DNA of 64,000 bases. It comes from Saccharopolyspora_C sp047200635. GTDB lineage: Bacteria; Actinomycetota; Actinomycetes; Mycobacteriales; Pseudonocardiaceae. The position numbers were made by a program, and so were the translations under genes. The first letter of the stretch is position 1. The number at the start of each line of letters is the position of its first letter. A model generated the notes under the pieces. That model saw only the letters and a list, made by a program, of their open reading frames with translations, ran no database searches and was not told where the DNA came from. Below are positions 8,053 through 18,000 of the stretch, one piece after another. The stretch lies in assembly GCF_047200635.1 (NCBI RefSeq), contig NZ_JBJZOI010000012.1:124001-188000 (forward strand), given 5' to 3'.

Positions 8053-9906
8053 TCATTCCTCGTCCGCGAGGGTGTCGAGGAGCGGCTGCCCGTACTTGGC
8101 GAGCTTGTTCTGGCCGACGCCGCTGATCGCGCCCAGCTCGTCCAAGGTGGAGGGTCGTTGGGCGGCGACCTGCCGCAGGACGGCGTCGTGGAAGATCACG
8201 TAGGCGGGGACGCCCTGCTCCTTCGCGGTGGCGGCGCGCCACGCGCGGAGGCGCTCGAACAGCGGGGCCGCCTCGGCGGGGAGCTCGACCTGCTCCGCCC
8301 TGCGCGCCTTGGCGGGCTTGGCCTCCTTCGCGGCCCGCTCCGGCTCGCGGCGCATCAGCACCTCGCGCTCCCGGCGCAGGACCTCGCCGCTGGCCTCGGT
8401 GAGCACCAGGGTCCCGTAGTCGCCCTCCACCGCCAGCAAGCCCTGGGCGAGCAGTTGGCGCACCACCCCGCGCCAATCGGCCTCGCGCAGGTCGGCTCCG
8501 ACGCCGAACACGCTGAGCTCGTCGTGCCGGTGCTGCTCGACCTTGTCGTTGCGCTTGCCGAGCAGGACGTCGATCACGTGCCCCGCGCCGAACTTCTGCC
8601 GACGCTCGTGCAGCAGCCGGTAGACTGCCGAGAGCATCTTCTGCGCCGCGACCGTGCCGTCCCAGGACTCCGGCGGGGCCAGGCAGGTGTCGCAGTTGCC
8701 GCAGGGGGCGGCCTCCTGGCCGAAGTACGCGAGCAGCTGCTCACGACGGCACCGCACCGTCTCGCACAGCGCGAGCATCGCATCCAGGTGCGTGCTCAGC
8801 CGCCTGCGGTGGGCGTCGTCGCCCTCCGAGCCGTTGATCATCTTTCGCTGTTGGACGACGTCCTGCAGCCCGTAGGCGAGCCAGGCGGTCGAGGGCAGGC
8901 CGTCACGACCCGCGCGTCCGGTCTCCTGGTAGTAGCCCTCGACCGACTTCGGCAGGTCCAGGTGCGCCACGAACCGCACGTCCGGCTTGTCGATGCCCAT
9001 GCCGAACGCGATGGTCGCCACCACGACCAGCCCGTCCTCCCGCAGGAAGCGGGACTGGTGCTCCGAACGGGTCCTCGCGTCCAGGCCCGCGTGGTACGGC
9101 ACCGCCGGAATCCCGTTGCGCACCAGGAAGTCCGCGGTCTTCTCCACCGACGACCGGGACAGGCAGTAGACGATGCCCGCGTCACCGGCGTGCTCGGTGC
9201 GCAGCAGGCCCAGCAGCTGCCGCTTCGGATCGTCCTTGCCCACGATCCGGTACTGGATGTTGGGGCGATCGAAGCTCGCCACGAAGTGCCGGGCGCGCGC
9301 CAGGTCCAGCCGAGTCGCGATCTCGCCGCGGGTGGCCTCGGTGGCGGTGGCGGTGAGCGCGATCCGCGGCACGCCCGGCCAGCGCTCGTGCAGCACCGAC
9401 AGCGCCAGGTAGTCCGGCCGGAAGTCGTGGCCCCACTGCGCCACGCAGTGCGCCTCGTCGATCGCGAACAGCGCGATGTTCCCCTCGTCGAGCAGGGACA
9501 TCGTGGACTCGACCCGCAACCGCTCCGGTGCGAGGTAGAGCAGGTCCAGCTCACCGTCGCGGAAGGCCGCCTCCACCGCCCGCCGCTCCCCCGGGTCCTG
9601 CGTGGAGTTCAGGAAACCGGCGCGCACCCCGAGCTCGGTCAGCGCATCGACCTGGTCCTGCATCAGCGCGATCAGCGGGGAGATCACGATGCCCACACCG
9701 TCGCGGACCAGCGCGGGAACCTGGTAGCACAGCGATTTGCCGCCGCCCGTCGGCATCAGCACCAGCGCGTCACCGCCGGCGACGACGTGCTCGACGATGT
9801 CCTGCTGCGGGCCCCGGAACGAGTCGTAGCCGAAGACGCGGTTGAGCACCCCCAGCGCGTCGGGCGCAGCAGGGTCAGCGACGGAACTGCTCTGCGCGGA
9901 AGTCAC
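8053..9906 (-). CDS. recQ: ATP-dependent DNA helicase RecQ
   Basis: This 617-residue 3'-5' helicase acts in recombination and fork repair. Walker A MPTGGGKSLCYQ is at residues 51-62 and the DEAH box reads IDEAHCVAQWGHDFR. Helicase motifs IV-VI follow, including QETGRAGRDG. A zinc-binding cluster (CETVRC...CGNCDTC) leads into a winged-helix RQC region, and a C-terminal HRDC-like domain (about 535-610) ends the protein. The length is that of the long actinobacterial RecQ group. The start is GTG at 9906. A histidine kinase gene ends 41 bases upstream on the same strand. Confidence 0.95.
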   Translation of the reverse strand: MTSAQSSSVADPAAPDALGVLNRVFGYDSFRGPQQDIVEHVVAGGDALVLMPTGGGKSLCYQVPALVRDGVGIVISPLIALMQDQVDALTELGVRAGFLNSTQDPGERRAVEAAFRDGELDLLYLAPERLRVESTMSLLDEGNIALFAIDEAHCVAQWGHDFRPDYLALSVLHERWPGVPRIALTATATEATRGEIATRLDLARARHFVASFDRPNIQYRIVGKDDPKRQLLGLLRTEHAGDAGIVYCLSRSSVEKTADFLVRNGIPAVPYHAGLDARTRSEHQSRFLREDGLVVVATIAFGMGIDKPDVRFVAHLDLPKSVEGYYQETGRAGRDGLPSTAWLAYGLQDVVQQRKMINGSEGDDAHRRRLSTHLDAMLALCETVRCRREQLLAYFGQEAAPCGNCDTCLAPPESWDGTVAAQKMLSAVYRLLHERRQKFGAGHVIDVLLGKRNDKVEQHRHDELSVFGVGADLREADWRGVVRQLLAQGLLAVEGDYGTLVLTEASGEVLRREREVLMRREPERAAKEAKPAKARRAEQVELPAEAAPLFERLRAWRAATAKEQGVPAYVIFHDAVLRQVAAQRPSTLDELGAISGVGQNKLAKYGQPLLDTLADEE

Positions 9907-9947
9907 CGGGCGATTCTACGGAGCGGCGCGGACCGCTCCTCGTGCCC

Positions 9948-11162
9948 TCAGACGCCGGTGTGTCGGCCCGCGGTCTCCTCGTCGGGCTCCAGCGGGAGCT
10001 CCGCGCGCAGCGCGAACCCCCCGTCCGCACCGGGCTCGGCCCGCAGCTGCCCGCCCAGCAGCTCGACCCGCCTGCGCAGGCCGTCGAGACCGCGCCCCGC
10101 CCCCGGTCGTCCCGACCCGCCTGGCCCGTTGCGGACGAGCAGCCGCACGGCCTCGGGCGAACGGCTCAGCTCCACCTCGGCCACCGCGCCCGGCGCGTGC
10201 TTGCGGGCGTTCGTCAGCCCCTCCTGCACCACGCGGTGCACCGTCCGCGCCAACACCGGCGGCAGCCCGGAGTCCGCGTCCGCGCCGACGAGCTCCACCC
10301 GCTGCCCGGCACCCCGCACCTGCTCGACCAGTTCCGCGATCGAGCCGGCGGCCACCTCGGGCCGCCGCCGCTCACCGGACTCCGGATCGTCCAGCAGGGC
10401 CAGCAACCTCCGCAGCTCGCCCATGCCGCGGCCGCCGAGCTCGCCGATGCGCTTCCCCGCGTCCCGGGCCTGCGGGTCAGGGCTGCTCACCGCCAGCGCA
10501 TTCGCCTGCAGCACCAGCAGCGTCAACACGTGGCCCAGGTTGTCGTGCATGTCGGCGGCGAGCCGTTCGCGGTCCTCCGCCTGCTCGCGCCGGGCCACCG
10601 CCTCCCGTTCGCGGGCCAGCGCCTCGATCCGCTCGCGCCGCGCCTGGGCGAGCCGCCGGGCCAGGGTCGTCGCGATCCCGCCCAGCACCGGAGCGATCGC
10701 GGCCAGCGCCGCGAGCAGTCCGGACTGCGACCACGACGCCGCGAGCACCGCGTAGGCCAGCACGGCCGCCGTGCACACCGCCGCCGCCCAGGATCGGGCC
10801 GGCACCCGCTCCGCCACCCTCGCCGCCGACCAGGACAGCGCCAGCGGCACCCACAGCACCGCCCCCTCCAGCACCAGCGTGCGCCAGGGCGTGTCCAGCA
10901 CGTACAGCAGCGCGGTCACCGCGAGCGCCGCCAGCAGGCCGAAGTGCGGCCGCGCGACGGCGCGGGCGATCACGGCGGTCGCCGCCAGCTGCACGAGCAT
11001 CCCCGTCAGCAGCGGCGGCACCACCGCTCCGGCGGGCGCATCACCGGAGAGGATCAGGTAGCCGATCACCACGCCCACGACGGCGAACGCCGACGTCACC
11101 CAGTTCAGCACCCGGTGCGTCCCGCGCACCCGCGCCGCCTCGTCCTCCTCGGAGATCACCAC
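9948..11162 (-). CDS. Sensor histidine kinase, orphan, DesK/NarL type
   Basis: This 404-residue membrane kinase has about five or six membrane segments in residues 18-165. A coiled linker leads to a HisKA_3 dimerisation helix with the phospho-acceptor His206 in RLAADMHDNLGH. The HATPase domain shows VVQEGLTNARKHAPG (N box) and GRGLDGLRRRVELLGG (G box). Kinases of this type normally pair with an adjacent LuxR-type response regulator; none is present within several kilobases. The upstream glycosyltransferase ends 37 bases before the GTG start, so the two may form an operon. No good ribosome-binding site is visible, so the exact start (11162 or 11159) is uncertain. Confidence 0.88.
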   Translation of the reverse strand: MVISEEDEAARVRGTHRVLNWVTSAFAVVGVVIGYLILSGDAPAGAVVPPLLTGMLVQLAATAVIARAVARPHFGLLAALAVTALLYVLDTPWRTLVLEGAVLWVPLALSWSAARVAERVPARSWAAAVCTAAVLAYAVLAASWSQSGLLAALAAIAPVLGGIATTLARRLAQARRERIEALAREREAVARREQAEDRERLAADMHDNLGHVLTLLVLQANALAVSSPDPQARDAGKRIGELGGRGMGELRRLLALLDDPESGERRRPEVAAGSIAELVEQVRGAGQRVELVGADADSGLPPVLARTVHRVVQEGLTNARKHAPGAVAEVELSRSPEAVRLLVRNGPGGSGRPGAGRGLDGLRRRVELLGGQLRAEPGADGGFALRAELPLEPDEETAGRHTGV

Positions 11163-11199
11163 CCGAGGAGGATAGGCATCCCGGCCCCGTACGGGGTGG

Positions 11200-12345
11200 T
11201 CAGGCGAATTCCGCGAGCTGGGCCGCGACCTGCTCGGGCCCCGGCATCGCCGCGATCTCGGCCGCCACCCGCGCGGCGACCGCGCGCGGGCCGTCCTCGC
11301 GCAACAGGGCCTCCGCCGCCTCGCGCACCGCCGGTGCCGTCACCTCGGGCCCGAGGAGCCGGCTGCCGCCGCCCGCCTCGGTGATCGTCTCGGCGTTGTC
11401 GAACTGGTCGGCGCCCTGCGGCAGGAACAGCTGCGGGAGCCCGGCCCCCAGCGCGGCCAGCGTCGTCCCGCTGCCACCGTGGTGCACCACCAGGTCGACG
11501 TACCGCAGCAGCTCGGCCTGCGGCACCCACTCCCGCACCGACACGTTCTCCGGCGTCCCGCCCAGGTCCTCCGGGCGCACGCTCGGCCCGGTGGCGACCA
11601 CCACGTCCGCGTTCAGCGCCGCGAGCCCCTCGATCGCCGCGCGCAACACCGGCACCGCGCCGAAACCGGTGCCCAGCGTCAGGTACACCAGCGGGCGCGA
11701 ACGGGTCGCCACCGCCCGCGGCGGCAACTCCCCCGGCTGCGCGAACGGAACCGGGCGCAGCGGGGAGCGCCGCACCGAAGCGAGGAACTCCGGGTCCTGC
11801 AGGGAGGCGGGGAAGATGTCCAGGTACGGGTTGCCGAGGGTGTGGAGGTCGCCCGCGGGCAGTTCGATCCCGGCCTCCGCCGCCACCGACCGCAGCGCCG
11901 GGTCGAAGCCCGGGTACCTCGCCGGGGACCGCTGCCCGAAGCCGTGGCAGACGCCCGGCACCCCGAACTCGCGCGCGGCGAGCCCCGCGCCGTGGTTGCC
12001 GGCCTCGTGCACGACCAGGTCCGGGCGGAACTCCGCGAGCACCGGCCGCAGGTCGGCCAGGTAGCGGCGGGGCAGCTCGGCGCCGAAGACGCGCGCCACC
12101 AAGCCCTGCCAGGCGGGCGAGCCCGGTTCCGGCCGGTTCGCCGGATCGACTCCGGCGGCGGCGAACCCGGCGCCGATCGGCACTCCCACCGCGGCGGAGG
12201 GAATGCCGACCCCGTCGAGGACCGCTCGGAAATCGCTGCCCGTCGCGAAGAGGACGTCGTCGCCTCGCGCCCGGGCAGCGGCGGCGAGCGGGATCAGCGG
12301 GTACAGGTGACCGTGCCCGGCGAGGCTGGAGAACAGGATGCGCAC
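11200..12345 (-). CDS. GT1-family glycosyltransferase (macrolide/EryC-like)
   Basis: This 381-residue GT-B glycosyltransferase opens with MRILFSSLAGHGHLYPLIPLA, the acceptor-side signature of macrolide and UDP-glucosyl transferases. It ends with the nucleotide-sugar-binding motif VVHHGGSGTTLAALGAGLPQ and the PQGADQFDNA motif. Relatives attach NDP-sugars to polyketides, flavonoids or xenobiotics, and single copies outside clusters often inactivate macrolides. No polyketide genes are nearby, so a self-resistance or detoxification role is possible but unproven. It lies upstream of an orphan histidine kinase, 37 bases apart. Confidence 0.88.
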   Translation of the reverse strand: MRILFSSLAGHGHLYPLIPLAAAARARGDDVLFATGSDFRAVLDGVGIPSAAVGVPIGAGFAAAGVDPANRPEPGSPAWQGLVARVFGAELPRRYLADLRPVLAEFRPDLVVHEAGNHGAGLAAREFGVPGVCHGFGQRSPARYPGFDPALRSVAAEAGIELPAGDLHTLGNPYLDIFPASLQDPEFLASVRRSPLRPVPFAQPGELPPRAVATRSRPLVYLTLGTGFGAVPVLRAAIEGLAALNADVVVATGPSVRPEDLGGTPENVSVREWVPQAELLRYVDLVVHHGGSGTTLAALGAGLPQLFLPQGADQFDNAETITEAGGGSRLLGPEVTAPAVREAAEALLREDGPRAVAARVAAEIAAMPGPEQVAAQLAEFA

Positions 12346-12499
12346 GGGAGCGACCGTAGTCGCCGCGTTCGCGGTCTCGCCCTCGAACGCGGCCGGTGGC
12401 GGATGACCGGTCGGTCCGCCACCGAGCCGGGTGAGCGCAGCCCTCCTGCCGCGGCCACCCGGCCCCCGGTGACCGGACTGTCGGCGAGCGATCGGGCGG

Positions 12500-13036
12500 T
12501 CAGACCGCGACGGGCTCGCGCGGCGGAAGGTTGACCAGCACCAGGCCGATCGAGGCGATGATCAGGTTCTGCAGCGCGGGTTGCAGCCCGTTCCACTGAT
12601 CGGACTGCCACATCTGGAACCACTCGCCGCCGATGACGATGAAGCCGCCCCCGAACAGCAGCACTTCCAGCAGCCAGCCCAGGTTCGCCAGCCGCCGCGC
12701 CAGCTCCGCGGAACGCTCGTCGACGTGCGGCCGGACCCACGCGACGAGCGCCCCGATCAGCACCAGCGCGATCACCGCCTCCCACGCGATCACCACGAGG
12801 TAGGCCGCGGTGGTCCAGCCGGGATGCGTGATCGACCGCCACATCATGTCGGGCGAGTTGAACGTCGTGTCCATCGAGAACACGTGCTGCACGAACGCGG
12901 CATTGGTGCCGAAGTCAGTGATGTTGCCGAAGGCGACCAGCCCCATCTGCGCAGCGGTGATGGCGACCAGGACCGTGATCACCGCGCGCAGACTCCCCAG
13001 AGTTGCCAGAAGACGCATGCGGCGGACTTTACGCAT
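12500..13036 (-). CDS. DUF2165-type small integral membrane protein
   Basis: This 178-residue protein has four hydrophobic segments: one at about 12-33, a mid pair, and the C-terminal NLIIASIGLVLVNL. Between the first two lies the conserved-looking extracytoplasmic stretch NAAFVQHVFSMDTTF with WRSITHPGW. The pattern matches DUF2165 proteins, whose function is unknown. Two starts are possible: ATG at 13036 and ATG at 13018; neither has a strong ribosome-binding site. It is divergent from the glycan cassette that begins at 13116. Confidence 0.75.
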   Translation of the reverse strand: MRKVRRMRLLATLGSLRAVITVLVAITAAQMGLVAFGNITDFGTNAAFVQHVFSMDTTFNSPDMMWRSITHPGWTTAAYLVVIAWEAVIALVLIGALVAWVRPHVDERSAELARRLANLGWLLEVLLFGGGFIVIGGEWFQMWQSDQWNGLQPALQNLIIASIGLVLVNLPPREPVAV

Positions 13037-13115
13037 GGGGAGGTGGGGAATCGCGCTGCGTGAGGTTTTCGCAATAATCCTTGCGGCACCGGGACGCGAA
13101 GGGCGGGAGAATCAC

Positions 13116-14213
13116 ATGCGCGTGTGCCTGGTCTCGCACAGATTGGGCGGATTCGACGGCGTGAGCGTGGAATCCGCGAAGTGGATCGACGGATTCCGCG
13201 CCCTCGGACATCGAGTGACGCGCGCCGCCGGGCACTTCGTCGACCACGAGTCGGACGACGTCGACATCGCGGGCATGTGGGCCGACCGCCCCGGTGGCGA
13301 TCCGCCGCCGGTGGACCACGGCGCGATTCGCCGGCTCTGCGCCGAGCACGACCTGCTGGTGCTCGACAACGCCGGTTCGCTGTGGAGCGCGCCCGAGGCC
13401 TCGCTCGCCTGGCAGCACCACGCCCTCGACACCGGGACCCCGGTGCTGCTGCGCCACCACGACCCGGCCTGGCAGGGCACGCCCCTCCGGGCCGTCGCCG
13501 AGGACACGGTGCCGCTGCACCACCCGGCGCACCTGCACGTGCTGATCAACCAGCTCACGGCCGGGGAGTTCGCCGCGCGCTGGCCGGAGCTGGCCCGCAC
13601 CGGAGCGCTGCGCGTGGTGCACAACCGGGTCGACGTGGACCGGCTCGGCGGCGGCGACCGGCAGGGCACCCGAGAGCGGCTCGGAGTCGCACCGGACGAG
13701 GTGCTGGCGGTGCACCCGGCGCGGGTCGAGGGGCCGAACAAGAACATTCCCGGCGCGGTGCGGTTCGCCGCCGAGTTGGACCGGGTGCTGGACCGCCCGG
13801 TTCGCTACTGGCTGACCGACGACGCCCCGGCACCGGACGGGTTGCTCGACGGGGCACCGGGTCTGCTTCGCGGCCACGTCGCCGAGCAGGCGGACCTCTA
13901 CGCCGCCGCCGACCTGGTGCTGCTGCCGTCCCGCTGGGAGGGGTGGGGGTTGCCGGTGGCCGAGGCCGCCGCCGCCGGGCGCCTCGTCGTCGCGGGCCCG
14001 TACCCGGTGCTCGGCGAGCTGCGCGCGCTCGGCCTGCGCGTTCCCGGACCCGACGACCTCACCGAGGTGGCCGCGATGCTGCGCGATCCGGACTCGGCCG
14101 CCGAGATGCTCGCCGCGAACCGCGCCGCCGTGCGCGAGCACCTGGGCGCCGACCGGCTGCCCGCGGTGCTCGCCGAACTCATCTCCCTCGCCGAAGAACG
14201 ACACCAACGCTGA
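13116..14213 (+). CDS. GT4-family glycosyltransferase
   Basis: This 365-residue GT-B enzyme begins MRVCLVSHRLGGFDGVSVES, the GT4 pattern that includes a Gly-rich acceptor loop. The C-terminal Rossmann domain contains HPARVEGPNKNIPGAVRFA and the nucleotide-sugar signature LLPSRWEGWGLPVAEAAAAG. It transfers a sugar from an NDP donor to an unknown acceptor, probably at the cytoplasmic face of the membrane. The ATG at 13116 follows GGGAGA. The next gene, a pyruvyl transferase, starts 16 bases after the stop, so the pair is an operon likely modifying one surface glycan. Confidence 0.88.
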   Translation: MRVCLVSHRLGGFDGVSVESAKWIDGFRALGHRVTRAAGHFVDHESDDVDIAGMWADRPGGDPPPVDHGAIRRLCAEHDLLVLDNAGSLWSAPEASLAWQHHALDTGTPVLLRHHDPAWQGTPLRAVAEDTVPLHHPAHLHVLINQLTAGEFAARWPELARTGALRVVHNRVDVDRLGGGDRQGTRERLGVAPDEVLAVHPARVEGPNKNIPGAVRFAAELDRVLDRPVRYWLTDDAPAPDGLLDGAPGLLRGHVAEQADLYAAADLVLLPSRWEGWGLPVAEAAAAGRLVVAGPYPVLGELRALGLRVPGPDDLTEVAAMLRDPDSAAEMLAANRAAVREHLGADRLPAVLAELISLAEERHQR

Positions 14214-14229
14214 GGAGGCTCCCCCGCAC

Positions 14230-15039
14230 ATGCCCGAGATCTTCGTCGTGCACCGCCGCGACCGGCAGAACATCGGCGACATGGCCTGTCCGCCGTCGAA
14301 CCACCCGGAGCACTTCCCGTGGCTCGCCGACGCGACCACGATCGACATCGAGCACGACGTCCCCCGCTACGCGGACCGGCTGCGCCGCGCGCACGTCATC
14401 TACGGCGGCGGCGGGCTCATCGGCACCGGGTTCTTCGACCGGCAGCTCGACCACCTCATGTCCCTGCGGCCGCCGAGGCTCGTGGTCTGGGGTGCCGGGC
14501 ACAACAACAACGAGGACCACACCATCGCCGATCCCGGCTACCTGGACCGGTTCGACCTCGTCGGGCTGCGCGACCGGCGGGACACCGGTGTGCACGGGGC
14601 CGGGCGGCACGAGTGGGTCCCCTGCGTGAGCGCGCTGATGCCGCAGCTCGACGACCCCGGCGAGCCGGAGCACGAGGTCGTCGCCTACCGGCACCGGGAC
14701 CAGCGGCTGCCCTTCCCGTCCGACATCGGGGGACTGCCGCTGCTGACCAACCAGCACCACGACCTCGACGAGACGCTCGCCTTCCTCGCCTCCGGCGCGA
14801 CGGTGCTCACGAACTCCTACCACGGGGCCTACTGGGCGACCCTGATGAACCGGCGCGTGGTGGTGGTGGACCCGTTCGCCTCGAAGTTCTTCGGCTTCCA
14901 CCACGCCGTGCCGATCGTGCCCGGCGACTCCTGGCGGGGCGCGCTCGCCAAGGCGCGCGCGCACCCGGGCGCGCTGGCCGAGTGCCGCGCCCGGGTGCTC
15001 GACTTCGGCGACCGGGTGCGGCGCCTGTTCGGCCGCTGA
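14230..15039 (+). CDS. Polysaccharide pyruvyl transferase family protein
   Basis: This 269-residue protein resembles WcaK/CsaB-type pyruvyl transferases, which add pyruvate ketals from PEP to glycan sugars. The N-terminus has the family pattern RRDRQNIGDMACPP, then YGGGGLIG. The C-terminal half has LTNSYHGAYWATLMNRRVVVV, matching the conserved SxxHG motif. It is shorter than most members (about 300-400 residues), losing part of the middle. AGGAGG lies eleven bases before the ATG. The stop codon directly abuts the stop of the convergent nSTAND gene. An alternative is a fold-related sugar enzyme without pyruvyl activity. Confidence 0.82.
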   Translation: MPEIFVVHRRDRQNIGDMACPPSNHPEHFPWLADATTIDIEHDVPRYADRLRRAHVIYGGGGLIGTGFFDRQLDHLMSLRPPRLVVWGAGHNNNEDHTIADPGYLDRFDLVGLRDRRDTGVHGAGRHEWVPCVSALMPQLDDPGEPEHEVVAYRHRDQRLPFPSDIGGLPLLTNQHHDLDETLAFLASGATVLTNSYHGAYWATLMNRRVVVVDPFASKFFGFHHAVPIVPGDSWRGALAKARAHPGALAECRARVLDFGDRVRRLFGR

Positions 15040-18000
15040 TCACTCGCAGGGCGGCTCGTAGGGGATCTGCGGGATCGTCTGCTCCCACTGCTCCCGGGGC
15101 AGCACCCCGTGGGTGGTCGAGCAGATCCGCTGCGCCGCGCGGCGCACGTCCAGGTCCCAGAGGTAAGCGGTGTTGTCCCCGCTGGCCGAGGCGACGACGG
15201 AACCGTCCGGGCTGAACGAGACCGAGTGCACGGCCGCCCGGTGCTCGCTGAGGTCCAGCCCGATCGGCCCGGCGTGCTCTGGATCCCGCACGTCCCACAA
15301 CCGGACGGTGCGGTCCTCGCTGCCGGACGCGAGGGTCGCGCCGTCCGGGCTGAACGACACCGACTTCACGTTCTGGGCGTGCCCGCGCAGCGGGGAACCC
15401 AGCTGCTCCGGGCGCTCCGGATCGCTCACGTCCCACAACCGCACCGTCTTGTCCCCGCCCCCGGTGGCCACCACGCGGCCGTCGGGGCTGAAGGCCACCG
15501 CGTAGGCGGCTTCGTGGCCGGTCGCCCACGGCTCACCCAGCTGCCTCGGGCGCTCCCGGTCCCGGACGTCCCACAACCGCACCGTGCCGTCGCTGCTCGC
15601 GGTCGCGAGCAGGGCGCCGTCCGGGCTGAAGCGGGCCTCGTTGATGTAGCCGCGGTGACCGAGCAGCGGCCCGCCGATCCGCCGCGGGTGCGCCGGGTCG
15701 GCCACGTCCCACAGCTGAGCGCTGACGTCGTCGTTGCCGGTGACGAGCGTCCGGCCGTCCGGGCTGAACACGACCTCCCCCATGTAGCGGGTGTCGACGC
15801 GCAGCGGCTCCCCGAGCGGCTCGGGCGCCGCCGGGTCGTGCATGTCCCACAGCCGGACGGTCCCGGTGCCGCCGCCCGTGGCCAGCACCGTGCCGTCCCG
15901 GTTGAAGGTCGCCGAGTACACCGAACCGACCGGGCCCGAGTAGACCGGCAGCGGCGCACCGAGCGGGCGGGGACGCAGCGGATCGGAGGTGTCCCACACC
16001 CGGACCGTCCGGTCCTCCCCGGCCGTGACGAGGACGGTGCCGTCGGGGCTGAACGCCACGTCGTTCACGCTCGCGGTGTGCCCCGCCAGCACTCGCTCCG
16101 GCAGCGACCACAGGCGCACCGCGCCGTCGTCCCCGCCGGTGGCGAGGGTGTGCCCGTCCGGGCTGAAGCCGACGGCGAAGACGGTGCTGCTGCCCGCGCT
16201 GAGGTGCTGCCCGATCTGGGTGGCGTTCGACGGCTCGGTGACGTTCCACAGCAGCGCCGAGCTGTCCGCGCTGCCCGAGGCCAGCGTCCGCCCGTCCGGG
16301 CTGAACTTCACCGACCAGACCGGAGCGTTGTGCCCGATCAGCGCGGGACCGAGCTGCCGCGCCCGCGCCGGATCGCGGACGTCCCACAACCGGACCGTCT
16401 TGTCCACGCTGCCCGAGGCCAGCAGCGAGCCGTCCGGGCTGAACGCCACCGAGTGCATCCCGCCGTTGTGCCCCTCCAACGGCGCGCCGATCGGGGTGGC
16501 GTTCGCCGGGTCGGCCACGTTCCACAACCGGACCGTCCGATCGTCGCCGCTGGTCGCCAAGGTCCTGCCGTCGGGACTGAACGCCAGCGTGCGCACCTGC
16601 GCGGTGTGCCCTCGCAGCGGCCGCCCGATCGGCGCGGGCCGCGAGGGATCGGCGACGTTCCACAGCCGGGCGGTCTGGTTCTCGTTGGCCGCGGCCAGCG
16701 TCCGCCCGTCCGGGCTGAACTCGATCAGGTAGATCGTGCCGTCGCCGCCGCTGACCGGTGGCCCCAGCGGCTCGGGTCGGGACGGGTCGGTCACGTCGTA
16801 GAACCGCAGCCGGTGGTCGTCGCCCGCCGCCGCCAGGGTCCGGCCGTCCGGGCTGAACACGGCCGAGGTCACCCAGCTGCCGAAGCCGCGCAGCGGCTCG
16901 CCCAGCGGCTTCGGCTGACCGCGGGCGGCCACGTCCCACAGCCGAACCGTCCGGTCGTACCCGGCGGTGACCAGCGTCTTCCCGTCCGGGCTGAACGTGG
17001 TCAGGTAGACCGAGCCCTGGTGACCGTGCAGCGGGGTGTTCAGCGGCGCGTTCTGGGTGGACAGCAGCCGCGTGGCCACACCCGGGTCGCCGGGGCGCAT
17101 CCGATCGGCGACGAGGTTCAGCTTCGCCGCGGCCGAGGGGTCCACCGCCTGCAGCCGGTCGGCTTGGGCGAGCACCTGGCGGAACTCGGCGTCGTCCCGC
17201 TCCTGCACCGCGAGCACGGCGGCGACGGCGGCGACCGCCGCGAACACGCAGATCGCGGCTGCCGTCCCGCGCCGGAACCAGCTGGCCCGGCGCCGGTACC
17301 GCAGCGAGGCCGAGAGGAACTCGCGGCTGACCGCGGTCAGCTCCACCGGATCGACCTTCCCGGCCCAGTGCCGGGCCGTCTCCAACCGCGGGCCCCGGTA
17401 GAGCAGCGATGCCTCCCGGTCCTCCTGCCGCCAGGCCTCGGCGTCCCGTTCGAGGCGCTGTCGCGCCAGGTTTCCCGCGCGGTCCTGGTCGATCCAGCCG
17501 CGCAGCCGGGGCCAGGCGTAGAGCAGCGCCTCGTGGCTGATCTCCGCCGAGTCCGAGTCCAGGGTCACCAGCCGGGCGGTCGTCAGCACGTCCAGCGCCG
17601 AGCGCGCCGCCTCGCGGTGCTCGGCGTGCTCGACGATCTCGGCGTAGGTGGCGCGCCGTCGCGTGTCCTGGGTGTCCTCGCCGACGTGCACCAGGCGCAG
17701 CAGCACCTGCCGCGCGGCCGCCTGCCCTTCCGCGGACAGCTCCGCCCACGCCCGCTCCGCCGTGGCCGCGACCGCGCCCTGGATGCCGCCGGCCGCGCGG
17801 TACCCGGCGATGGTGAGCTTGCCCGCCTGCCTGCGCTGCCAGGTGACCAGCAGCGCGTGCGAGAGCAGCGGCAACGCCCCCGCGTCGTAGGCGCGCTGTC
17901 CCGGCTTGCCGTAGGCACGTCCCACGCTCACCCCGAGGTCGCGCAGCAGCACGTCCACGAGCCCCGTCTCGATCTGGAGGCCGGTGGCCTTCGCCGGGCC

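Noticed and set aside
8005..10755. A 916-codon rightward open frame across recQ and the histidine kinase
   Set aside because: It crosses two real leftward genes and has shadow composition.
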